A program made the translations under genes and the position numbers. From the NCBI GenBank assembly GCA_021797415.1, contig JAJZZT010000524.1, positions 1-11,679 of the forward strand: a stretch of DNA of 11,679 bases, given 5' to 3'. The notes under the pieces are model-generated. The model did no database searches. It saw nothing but the letters and a program-made list of their open reading frames with translations, and was not told where the DNA came from. Source of the DNA: Bacillota bacterium (GTDB lineage: Bacteria; Bacillota; Bacilli; Alicyclobacillales; SLC66). How positions within the stretch are numbered: the first letter of the stretch is position 1; each line of letters starts with the position of its first letter. Shown here piece by piece: positions 1 through 5,675 of the stretch.

Positions 1-101
1 CGGTTGAAATCCAGGGAGTCGATGCCCTGAAAAGCCGGCAGGTCAAACGGGTACGCCGGCTTTTGCGGCCAATCGAACAAACGGACTTCACGCAGAAACA
101 C
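1..101 (-). CDS. AAA family ATPase, N-terminal fragment (COG3910-like), cut by window edge
   Basis: Only the first 33 codons are inside the window; the gene runs off the left edge. Reading from a GTG at 101 the protein begins MFLREVRLFDWPQKPAYPFD and continues through LPAFQGIDSLDFN. This N-terminus (MFL-R-V-L, a YPF-(D/S)-LPA segment, then a 'leading to L-F' strand) matches what I know of small predicted ATPases of the COG3910 type, where a Walker A follows within about 15 residues; that Walker A lies outside the window. A Shine-Dalgarno-like GAGGGTGA sits about 4 nt before the GTG. The SDR gene is upstream on the same strand, separated by an inverted-repeat element. If that element is removed the two genes are 12 nt apart, suggesting a former two-gene operon. 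The family call rests on about 33 residues only. Confidence 0.62.
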   Translation of the reverse strand, partial: MFLREVRLFDWPQKPAYPFDLPAFQGIDSLDFN

Positions 102-118
102 GGAATCACCCTCTCAAA

Positions 119-274
119 GAGCCTGTCCGAAAAGGGGCGGGGTAAGATGCAAGCAGGGGTTTCGCGAAGCCTGGACAGGCGCGCGGAGTGTACGAAGTGG
201 GTACATGAGCACGCATGTCCAGCGCGAGCCAGAGTACTGCGCCGCAGAGTTCTCGACCCTTTTCGGACAACCTC
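119..274 (-). repeat. 156-bp inverted-repeat (MITE-like) element, copy 1
   Basis: Non-coding element between the SDR stop codon and the ribosome binding site of the AAA ATPase. Its ends are a perfect 13-bp inverted repeat (124-136 TGTCCGAAAAGGG against 257-269), extended outward to GAG...CTC. It is flanked by the 5-bp direct repeat TCAAA (114-118 and 275-279), as expected of a target-site duplication. Inside are a 7-bp stem (171-177 with 216-222) enclosing a second 5-bp stem (189-193 with 201-205) with a 7-nt loop. Read on the minus strand it starts GAGGTTG and ends GGCTC, like the copy at 2490-2695, and it shares that copy's central CTCAYGTACCCA motif. It has no convincing coding frame. It could be a non-autonomous transposable element, a structured RNA or terminator-like 3' UTR module, or both. 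Confidence 0.75.
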
Positions 275-1024
275 TCAAAGATCGCGCCGCGTCATGCTGA
301 AGGTCTGGCCGGTCGGTCCCAGCGCAGGCTGAGTGGCCAGAAACAGGGCCAGGGGCACGATGTCCTCCGGCGTCTTGTGCCATTCACTCGCGATCCGGGA
401 CACGGCGCTTCTGTCGTCCGGCCGCCCGCCGTCGATCGATGTCTGCACAGGACCGGGAATCAATTCGTTCACCGCGATGCCGTGCGGCCACAGTTCCTGC
501 GCGAGAACCCGGGTGAGCATCCACACGCCGGCCTTGGAACAGGCGTACGCCGACCTTTCGGGAATCCCGCGGTGACCCAGGCCGGAACCCACGAAGATCA
601 TCTTGCCACCGCCGCGCCGCTTCAGATGGGGGATCGCTTCCCGCGCACAGTGGTACGCCCCCATCATGTTCACCTCCATGGTGGCCTTCCATTGCTCCGG
701 ATCGCTTTCTTCCACGGTGCGGTGGTCGAAGCTCACACCGGCGTTGATGACCACCAGGTCGACGCCGCCAAAGCGCCGGGCGGCCGCCTCGTACAGATTC
801 CGGACGGACAGCAGTTGCGTCACGTCCGTCTGCACGGCCAGGCCCACGCCGCCGCTTGCCTCCATCTCCCCCACCGCGCTGTCGATCTCGGATTTCGTCC
901 GGGCGGCGCAACACACTGCGGCGCCTGCCCTGGCACAGCCAAGCGCGATCGCTCGGCCGATCCCCCTGCCCGCTCCCGTCACGACCGCAACTTTCCCCGC
1001 CAATTCCGATTCATACTGCGGCAT
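275..1024 (-). CDS. SDR family NAD(P)-dependent oxidoreductase
   Basis: Cytosolic classical short-chain dehydrogenase/reductase of 249 residues, the usual family length. It carries the Rossmann dinucleotide motif TGAGRGIG (residues 16-23), NAG (94-96), an Asn at 119 in EVNMMG, the active-site Ser at 147, and Y160-x3-K164 (YACSK), followed by the family's PGPVQT segment (190-195). All catalytic tetrad positions are present, so it should be active; the substrate cannot be told from sequence. The start was taken as the ATG at 1024 rather than the in-frame ATG at 1039, because GGAGGAG (1037-1031) lies 6 nt before the inner ATG and overlaps the outer one. The stop codon TGA (277-275) lies inside the direct repeat flanking the inverted-repeat element, so the element begins immediately after the coding sequence. 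Confidence 0.93.
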   Translation of the reverse strand: MPQYESELAGKVAVVTGAGRGIGRAIALGCARAGAAVCCAARTKSEIDSAVGEMEASGGVGLAVQTDVTQLLSVRNLYEAAARRFGGVDLVVINAGVSFDHRTVEESDPEQWKATMEVNMMGAYHCAREAIPHLKRRGGGKMIFVGSGLGHRGIPERSAYACSKAGVWMLTRVLAQELWPHGIAVNELIPGPVQTSIDGGRPDDRSAVSRIASEWHKTPEDIVPLALFLATQPALGPTGQTFSMTRRDL

Positions 1025-1030
1025 CGGCCT

Positions 1031-1037
1031 CTCCTCC
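1031..1037 (-). promoter_or_regulatory. Shine-Dalgarno site of the SDR gene
   Basis: GGAGGAG on the minus strand, followed by 6 nt (AGGCCG) and then the ATG at 1024. This decides the start codon: the upstream in-frame ATG at 1039 overlaps the site and has no ribosome binding site of its own. An AT-rich stretch precedes it (1039-1052), typical of a leader, but I could not settle on -35/-10 boxes. Confidence 0.75.
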
Positions 1038-1323
1038 ATAATTTAATTTATCGATCATTTTGTGCACCCCATCCCGTCGCCCCGCCGCAGACGCATAATC
1101 TCACTCCTCCGTCCACCTGCGAAGCACCAGCCGCGAAGTTCCCAGCGTCGGCACGAAACACCACTCCTTCTGTCTCATTATATCTGCGATGAACCCGGGA
1201 GAGCCATGATAAAATTCTGTGCAATTCTCAAAGACAACGGGTACAATGAACGAAGAATCCACAAATACGATTGCTTGAACACCGTCCGAATGCGGTCGGT
1301 CAGTGTGACAAGGGCGAACACGG
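1038..1323. other. Intergenic region between divergent SDR and hypothetical genes
   Basis: This stretch must hold the outward promoters of the SDR gene (minus) and the Trp-rich hypothetical gene (plus). The part near the SDR gene is AT-rich around 1039-1057. On the plus strand TACAAT at 1242-1247 resembles a -10 box, but nothing better than a 3-of-6 match stands at the -35 position, so it is only a weak candidate. A short open frame from ATG 1206 overlaps the next gene and has no protein character. From about 1190 the base composition is visibly more AT-rich than in the flanking SDR gene. I see no RNA gene or operator I can name. Confidence 0.4.
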
Positions 1324-1926
1324 ATGCTGGGGGTTACAAGATTGTCACAGACAAAGCTCACGATTGACGTGTCCGAATACTTGAATTTCGCACTGTTTGT
1401 CAAGGACGCCTCAGGATTGTTGTGGTATCAGGGCTATATTGGAAGAGACTTCAGGTGGCCCTTTGGAGGCGGTGAGTTTGCCAGGCATGCAGGCGTGCGG
1501 GTGCATGCCGAGGCGTGCCATCAATGGCAGGCATGGTGGGAGCAGTTGGTCGTACTCGCGCGAAAGGAGGTTGTCAATGATTCCATCCCGTATGACCACA
1601 TAGAAGACATCTCGACAGGAAAATTGAAATATCTAGAACAGTATCCAGAATTACAACTGGCCGCTCAATGGTCGTTCCCCAAATACCTCGGCTGGTGGAC
1701 GCTTCCTTATGCGGGAGGTAAATCAGCTCTCGAAGCCCATATCAACAGCTCAAGTCAACCCCTGTACCAGGCTTGGCGGAATAGTCAGCCGACAACAGAC
1801 AGAGTATTCATGAAAGTGGTGTACCCATTCTCTTTCGAGCGCATGATTGAACAGGTGGGAACCGCTTTGACGTGGGGAATTATTGGCCCGCACGACATCC
1901 GCCGCACAGAGTGGGTCACAGGATAG
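1324..1926 (+). CDS. hypothetical protein, Trp-rich, unrecognised
   Basis: A 200-residue protein I do not recognise. It is rich in aromatic residues, with 11 tryptophans including QWQAWWEQ (about residue 70) and GWWTLPYAGG (about 123-132). It has no signal peptide, no membrane segment and no Cys/His metal motif, so it is probably cytosolic and globular. The ATG at 1324 is preceded by AAGGG with a 9-nt gap, a modest ribosome binding site. The stop is 25 bp before the DinB-family gene, which has its own strong site, so the two are probably co-transcribed. Codon use is noticeably less GC-rich than in the SDR, MFS and ABC genes, which may mean recent acquisition. The unbroken frame, spacing to the next gene and balanced amino-acid content support a real gene; its function is unknown. 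Confidence 0.7.
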   Translation: MLGVTRLSQTKLTIDVSEYLNFALFVKDASGLLWYQGYIGRDFRWPFGGGEFARHAGVRVHAEACHQWQAWWEQLVVLARKEVVNDSIPYDHIEDISTGKLKYLEQYPELQLAAQWSFPKYLGWWTLPYAGGKSALEAHINSSSQPLYQAWRNSQPTTDRVFMKVVYPFSFERMIEQVGTALTWGIIGPHDIRRTEWVTG

Positions 1927-1936
1927 ATGAGACTTC

Positions 1937-1944
1937 GGAGGAGG
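1937..1944 (+). promoter_or_regulatory. Shine-Dalgarno site of the DinB-family gene
   Basis: GGAGGAGG followed by a 7-nt gap (AATTCGC) and a GTG start at 1952. It is the strongest ribosome binding site in this part of the window and fixes the GTG as the start. Confidence 0.8.
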
Positions 1945-1951
1945 AATTCGC

Positions 1952-2455
1952 GTGTTCTATACGATCGACAATTTTGTGGGTGAATGGAAAAATGAAGCGG
2001 CGGGAACCCAAAAGATCCTGGACGCCCTCACGGATGAATCACTCTCCCAGGAGATCGCGCCGGGATTCCGCAGTTTGCGTCGGCTGGCATGGCATCTGGT
2101 GGGAACGTACGGGGAGATGCTGCCGCAGACTGGGTTGAGATTCGACGGGCCGACAGACCATGACCCGATTCCCCAAACGGCCCGCGCAATCGCCGCCGCG
2201 TACAGACAGGTCGGCGAGGCAATGATCGCGGCGGTGCAGACCCAATGGACAGACGAGACGCTGGCAAAGACCAGTACGATGTATGGGGATGAATGGAAAA
2301 ACGGATTCACTCTGCGCCTTCTCATACAACACGAGGTGCACCATCGCGCCCAGATGACCGTCCTGATGCGTCAGGCCGGCCTACAGGTGCCCGGCCTCTA
2401 CGGGCCATCCAAGGAAGAGTGGTCGGGTTTCGGCATGCCGGCGCCCGAAGTGTGA
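1952..2455 (+). CDS. DinB family protein (DinB/YfiT-like four-helix bundle)
   Basis: A 167-residue protein with the hallmarks of the DinB/YfiT superfamily: helical throughout, with a metal-binding triad made of H48 (in LAWHLVG) and an HxxxH pair, H127 and H131 (in QHEVHHRAQMT). The tail MRQAGLQVPGLYGPSKEEW (residues 139-157) is typical of Bacillales members. Some family members are metal-dependent thiol transferases (bacillithiol or mycothiol linked) and many have no known reaction; in Bacillus, dinB is a DNA-damage-inducible gene, but I see no LexA box here. The GTG start is fixed by GGAGGAGG 7 nt upstream. It probably forms an operon with the Trp-rich hypothetical gene 25 bp upstream. An inverted-repeat element begins 34 bp after its stop codon. 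Confidence 0.92.
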   Translation: MFYTIDNFVGEWKNEAAGTQKILDALTDESLSQEIAPGFRSLRRLAWHLVGTYGEMLPQTGLRFDGPTDHDPIPQTARAIAAAYRQVGEAMIAAVQTQWTDETLAKTSTMYGDEWKNGFTLRLLIQHEVHHRAQMTVLMRQAGLQVPGLYGPSKEEWSGFGMPAPEV

Positions 2456-2489
2456 TCGATACGTTGCGCAACCGCAAGACCGCCTTTAA

Positions 2490-2695
2490 GAGGTTGTTCA
2501 AAAAGGGGGCAGAACTCCCCGGCGCATTGCCGCGTCATCGCCAGAAATGCTCCCTCACGTACCCAAGAACGTACGCTCGGTCCGCATTTCTGCCTGCTTC
2601 CAGAGGGACATGGGATAACATCCACTGCACACTCGGTTTATCCCATGTCCCATTGCACTGCGTGGGTCAACCCTGCCCACTTTTTGAACAGGCTC
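2490..2695 (+). repeat. 206-bp inverted-repeat (MITE-like) element, copy 2
   Basis: Non-coding element starting 34 bp after the DinB-family stop codon. Its ends form a long imperfect inverted repeat: GAGGTTGTTCAAAAAGG at 2490-2506 against the complement of 2679-2695 (GAGCCTGTTCAAAAAGT). Left flank TTTAA (2485-2489) and right flank ATTAA (2696-2700) match at 4 of 5 bases, as in a decayed 5-bp target duplication. Internal structure: a 9-bp stem 2542-2550 with 2584-2592 enclosing a 5-bp stem 2558-2562 with 2571-2575, then a separate perfect 14-bp stem 2605-2618 with 2638-2651. It is homologous to the element at 119-274 and lies in the same orientation relative to the gene upstream of it. Scattered Met codons open no frame of protein-like character. 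Confidence 0.78.
2605..2651 (+). other. Perfect 14-bp hairpin inside element copy 2
   Basis: GGGACATGGGATAA at 2605-2618 pairs perfectly with 2638-2651 across a 19-nt loop. The element copy at 119-274 has nothing comparable, and the 47 bp of this hairpin account for nearly all of the 50-bp length difference. It therefore looks like a detachable module of the element. No T-run follows, so it is not a standard intrinsic terminator. Confidence 0.7.
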
Positions 2696-2723
2696 ATTAA
2701 ACAACCTCTTTCCGGGGACATGT

Positions 2724-2731
2724 GTTATACT
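2724..2731 (+). promoter_or_regulatory. Candidate extended -10 promoter for the MFS gene
   Basis: TATACT at 2726-2731 preceded by TGT (2723-2725) reads as an extended -10 (TGn-TATAAT type), which can work with a poor -35 box; no good -35 is seen about 17 bp upstream. Transcription would begin near 2738, giving a leader of about 110 nt before the MFS start. Placed by pattern only. Confidence 0.4.
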
Positions 2732-2847
2732 CAATTAAGTATGACGATCGCGCCTGGAAAATGAATTCATTGTAAATACCACCTCCATCCACCGGCTTGG
2801 AACGCGCTTTTCCGGCGGACACCGGAGGATTTTTCCTTTTGGGAGAG

Positions 2848-4308
2848 ATGCCGTTGAACGCTTCGCCTGTTGTGACGGACATCCCCGCTCGCCTCGACCG
2901 CCTTCCCTGGAGCCGGTGGCACTGGCTGGTCGTCATTTCTCTGGGCATCACCTGGATCCTGGACGGCCTTGAAGTCACGATTGTCGGCGCCATCGGCCCG
3001 ATGCTGGAGACGCACGCGGGACTCAGCCTCAGCGCGGCGCAGATTGGGTTTTCCGATGGACTCTATCTGGCCGGGGCCGTTGCCGGCGCGCTCGTGCTGG
3101 GCTATTTGACAGACCGCCTCGGACGCAAGAAGCTTTTCATGTTCACACTGCTCTGGTACGCCGTCTTCACGGTCCTGTCCGGTCTGGCGTGGAACGCCCC
3201 TTCCTTTGCGGTCTTCCGTTTCATGACCGGCATCGGGATCGGCGGAGAATACGCGGCGATCAATTCCGCCATTGATGAACTCATCCCCGCGGCGCACCGC
3301 GGCTGGGCCGATCTGGCGATCAACAGCAGTTGGTGGATCGGCACGGCCGTGGGCAGCGCCGAATCCATCCTGTTGTTGAATCCGCACTTGATCAGCCCAA
3401 CCTGGGGCTGGCGCGTATCTTTCCTGTTCGGCGCAATCCTGGCTGTCGCGGTGGTGTTGGTGCGCCGCCTGGTCCCGGAGAGTCCGCGCTGGCTGATCAC
3501 GCATCACCGGACAGACGAGGCGGAGACGGTCATGCGCGACATCGAAGAGAAGGTGGGCAAGCAGCATGGCGTTCTCGCCCGACCCGACTGGACCATCACG
3601 ATCGATCCCTCACAGGTGGTGGGATTCAGCAGGATCGTCGGCACGATGCTGCACACCTATCCGAAGCGCACCGTCCTGTCTCTCTCCCTGATGGTGACGC
3701 AGGCATTTTTGTACAATGCGATCTTTTTTACCGAGGCGCTGGTCCTGACGGCGTTTTTCGGCGTGCGCCCGGCGGATGTCGGGTATTATATATTCCCGTT
3801 TGCGGCGGGCAACCTGCTCGGCCCCTGGCTGCTCGGCCCGCTCTTTGACCGCTGGGGGCGCAGGCCCATGATCGCCGGCACGTACATCCTTTCGGGCGTG
3901 TTGCTCGTTTTTACTGGACTGCTGTTTGAAGGCCATATGCTGTCGGCGGTCACGATCACGATCGCCTGGTCCATCGTCTTTTTCTTTGCGTCAGCCGGCG
4001 CAAGCGCCGCCTACCTGACCGCCAGCGAAGTATTCCCTGTGGAAGCCAGGGCCATGGCCATCGCGTTCATCTACGCGATCGGCACACTGGTCGGCGGAGT
4101 TGCGGCTCCGCCGATCTTTGGCGCATTGATCCAGAGCGGATCCATCTCCGATGTCTTTGACGGGTATATGATCGGAGCGCTGTTGATGATGATCGGTGGA
4201 CTGACGGAACTGTGGATCGGCGTGAAGGCGGAAGGCCAATCGCTGGAGCGGATCGCCGCTCCTCTGCACAGCTATGGACGCGGCGGACCGGGGGACGCGG
4301 CGGGATAA
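2848..4308 (+). CDS. MFS transporter, sugar-porter/metabolite:H+ symporter type
   Basis: A 12-helix major facilitator superfamily permease of 486 residues in the cytoplasmic membrane. Motifs seen: an acidic residue in helix 1 (WILDGLEV, D39), motif A in loop 2-3 (GYLTDRLGRKK, 85-95), PESPRWLI after helix 6 (210-217), the second-half motif FDRWGRRP (333-340), and SEVFPVEAR (393-401). PESPRWL plus E-x-FP-x-x-x-R are sugar_tr (PF00083) features; related Firmicutes proteins carry sugars, aromatic acids or niacin, so the substrate is open. The ATG at 2848 is conventional, but GGGAG is too close to it. An in-frame TTG at 2839 has GGAGGA 9 nt upstream and may be the real start, adding 3 residues; a TTG at 2854 is also possible. 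The gene ends 17 bp from the convergent XRE gene, with no clear terminator between them. Confidence 0.92.
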   Translation: MPLNASPVVTDIPARLDRLPWSRWHWLVVISLGITWILDGLEVTIVGAIGPMLETHAGLSLSAAQIGFSDGLYLAGAVAGALVLGYLTDRLGRKKLFMFTLLWYAVFTVLSGLAWNAPSFAVFRFMTGIGIGGEYAAINSAIDELIPAAHRGWADLAINSSWWIGTAVGSAESILLLNPHLISPTWGWRVSFLFGAILAVAVVLVRRLVPESPRWLITHHRTDEAETVMRDIEEKVGKQHGVLARPDWTITIDPSQVVGFSRIVGTMLHTYPKRTVLSLSLMVTQAFLYNAIFFTEALVLTAFFGVRPADVGYYIFPFAAGNLLGPWLLGPLFDRWGRRPMIAGTYILSGVLLVFTGLLFEGHMLSAVTITIAWSIVFFFASAGASAAYLTASEVFPVEARAMAIAFIYAIGTLVGGVAAPPIFGALIQSGSISDVFDGYMIGALLMMIGGLTELWIGVKAEGQSLERIAAPLHSYGRGGPGDAAG

Positions 4309-4325
4309 AGGCCCCCGCCCGTCGG

Positions 4326-5468
4326 TCAACTGGCGCGCGGACAGCGGTGCGCCTCGCCGCCACCGTACGTCATGTGACAGTACTTGCAGTGCGTCTCATC
4401 CTCATTGTAGGTGGCGTGACAGGTTGCGCAGTGCTGTTCGGCGCGGCCGTAGTTTTCGTGGCAGACTGCACAGTGTCGTTCATCAAGACCCGAATTTTCA
4501 TGGCAGACCGCGCAGTGACTCTTGTCACCGCCGTAGTTCTCGTGGCAGACCGCGCAATGACGCTCGTCGTCGCCGTAGTTTTCGTGACACTCCGCGCAAT
4601 GATGCAGGGACTGCGGGTAGCGGATTTCACAGACCGGGCAATAGTCCCAAGCGCTGTGGATTCCTTCGTCCTCCGTTCCGTTCCGGCGCCGCGCTCGCAT
4701 CCCCGCACTGCGCACTGCGCGCCGTACCGAAGCGCGTATCACCGCATGGTCCACCTGTTGCATGGCTTTCTCTATCTCGGCGCGGATGCGGTCAGGATCC
4801 ACGGTGCTGTGCATCTCCGCCGCCATGTGTTTGCCAAACTCTTCCCACTGCGCCGGATTCCAGGCGGCTTCCATGGACCGCCTGATGGATCGCCCGAAGC
4901 CTCTCCACGGCGATTCGTGCGGTTCCCGGCCTGGTCCGTGCGGTTCCCGGTCCGGTCCGTGCGATTTCCAGCCTGATTCGTTCGGTCCCCAGCCTGGTCC
5001 GTGCGATTTCCAGCCTGGTTCGTGCGGTTCCCGGTCTGGTCCGTGCGGCCTGTGTGGGTTACTGGTTTTGTCAGCATCCTGCTCACCCGAAACACCGTGA
5101 TCGTCGTCATCCACCGTTTCACTGTCACCTGCCGGACTCTCGTCTGAGACCCCGTCTACTCCGCCGGGTGCGCCCGTCTCCGCATTGCCGCCAATCGCAG
5201 CATCTTCGCCGCCGCTAGGTTCATTCTCACGACCGGTCGCAGGCGACGACGCAGGCGGCAGGCCGAACAGTTCGTCGATCGAGACTTTCAACAGTCCCGC
5301 GAGGCGCGCCAACAGCGCGATATCCGGTCCCGCAATCCCGTTTTCCCACTTGGACACCGCCTGGGCGGTCACGCCGAGCCTTTCGCCCAATTCTTGCTGA
5401 GTCATTTCCCACTTGACGCGCAGCGCTCGAATTCTTTCGCCAAACGCCTGCATATCCATCGAACCCAT
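4326..5468 (-). CDS. XRE-family regulator with CxxCH repeat tail
   Basis: Predicted 380-residue cytosolic DNA-binding protein in three parts. Residues 8-65 are a Cro/C1-type helix-turn-helix (MTQQELGERLGVTAQAVSKW) with the usual DELFGL end. Residues 75-190 are an acidic, then Pro/Gly/His-rich linker with six 7-residue units (144-185). Residues 195-260 look helical. Residues 277-376 carry seven CxxC motifs at positions 277, 291, 305, 319, 333, 347 and 361, exactly 14 apart; six are followed by His (CAVCHENYG type). CxxC-x10-CxxC spacing suits chained zinc ribbons. CxxCH is also the haem-c signature, but there is no signal peptide or membrane helix for export. The start is uncertain: ATGs at 5468, 5459 and 5453 are all close to the HTH, and none has a strong ribosome binding site. 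The role is probably transcriptional control with metal or redox sensing (inference); targets are unknown. Confidence 0.85.
   Translation of the reverse strand: MGSMDMQAFGERIRALRVKWEMTQQELGERLGVTAQAVSKWENGIAGPDIALLARLAGLLKVSIDELFGLPPASSPATGRENEPSGGEDAAIGGNAETGAPGGVDGVSDESPAGDSETVDDDDHGVSGEQDADKTSNPHRPHGPDREPHEPGWKSHGPGWGPNESGWKSHGPDREPHGPGREPHESPWRGFGRSIRRSMEAAWNPAQWEEFGKHMAAEMHSTVDPDRIRAEIEKAMQQVDHAVIRASVRRAVRSAGMRARRRNGTEDEGIHSAWDYCPVCEIRYPQSLHHCAECHENYGDDERHCAVCHENYGGDKSHCAVCHENSGLDERHCAVCHENYGRAEQHCATCHATYNEDETHCKYCHMTYGGGEAHRCPRAS
4343..4640 (-). repeat. 42-bp tandem repeats encoding 14-residue CxxCH units
   Basis: In-frame tandem array in the XRE gene, with a 42-bp period and seven units, each giving a CxxC motif. 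The first unit (CPVC) and the last two (CATC, CKYC) are the most diverged; the middle ones are nearly alike (CHENYG, then D/E, then HCAVC). Such an array grows and shrinks by slippage or recombination, so the unit number may vary between strains. Confidence 0.85.
4914..5039 (-). repeat. 21-bp tandem repeats encoding a 7-residue linker unit
   Basis: Six units of 21 bp in the XRE gene, encoding variants of PDREPHE, PGWKSHG and PGREPHE. On the plus strand they appear as alternations of 'ggttcccgg' and 'gatttccag' with 'cctggtccgtgc'. The translated region is Pro/Gly/His-rich with no expected fold, and probably acts as a flexible spacer between the helix-turn-helix and the Cys/His tail. Confidence 0.8.
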
Positions 5469-5561
5469 CGCCCCCGCACCGATTTGCATGATCTGATCTG
5501 CACCCATAGCGTGACACGGATGCAGGGAACACCGCAAGTGCAGATTGGTTGAATACTGGTA

Positions 5562-5574
5562 CAACCGCCGGTTG
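5562..5574. promoter_or_regulatory. Candidate operator dyad, site A
   Basis: CAACCGCCGGTTG is a 13-bp inverted repeat (CAACC-N3-GGTTG). It is followed by GAGCGCACTCCTTGC, which recurs almost exactly after site B at 5663-5675. A further half-site GGTTG (5547-5551) lies 10 bp to the left. The position is 94 bp upstream of the XRE start, suitable for autoregulation. Function is inferred from symmetry and duplication. Confidence 0.45.
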
Positions 5575-5662
5575 AGCGCACTCCTTGCCCGCAGCCCGCA
5601 CTATGAAAGTCGATCTTAAAAATCACGAGGCGCACTGTTCCCCACCCCATGGCATGCGTGCT

Positions 5663-5675
5663 CAACCAGCGGTTG
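5663..5675. promoter_or_regulatory. Candidate operator dyad, site B
   Basis: CAACCAGCGGTTG, an inverted repeat with the same arms and 3-bp spacer as site A, followed by AATCGCACTCGTTGC. The centres of A and B are 101 bp apart. It lies in the 330-bp gap between the end of the ABC operon and the XRE gene. Confidence 0.45.

Noticed and set aside
215..1192. Long plus-strand open frame opposite the SDR gene
   Set aside because: It is His/Arg/Pro-rich with no family resemblance and is an antisense shadow of a clear SDR gene.
1206..1367. Small plus-strand frame before the Trp-rich gene
   Set aside because: It overlaps the next gene by over 40 bp, its putative GGGAGAG is too close to the ATG, and the peptide has no recognisable features.
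4309..4325. Bidirectional terminator between the convergent MFS and XRE genes
   Set aside because: The 17-bp gap is GC-rich but has no stem-loop or T-run.
4343..4640. CxxCH motifs as evidence for a multihaem cytochrome c
   Set aside because: The protein starts with a helix-turn-helix and has no signal peptide or membrane anchor, so it should stay in the cytosol, where haem c is not attached. Zinc binding is the simpler reading.
4212..4976. Long plus-strand open frame opposite the XRE gene
   Set aside because: It overlaps the end of the MFS gene and is antisense to the Cys/His repeats. Its Val/Ala/Arg-rich repeats mirror the 42-bp array, and the minus-strand frame has the real domain.
4343..5039. 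Tandem repeats as a CRISPR array
   Set aside because: The units are contiguous, in frame, multiples of 3 and translate to sensible protein repeats; there are no unique spacers.
5469..5564. XRE start at the TTG at 5564 or the ATGs at 5507 and 5489
   Set aside because: The extra N-terminus (YQYSTNLHLRCSLHPCHA) is not protein-family-like, has no ribosome binding site, and would run through candidate operator site A.
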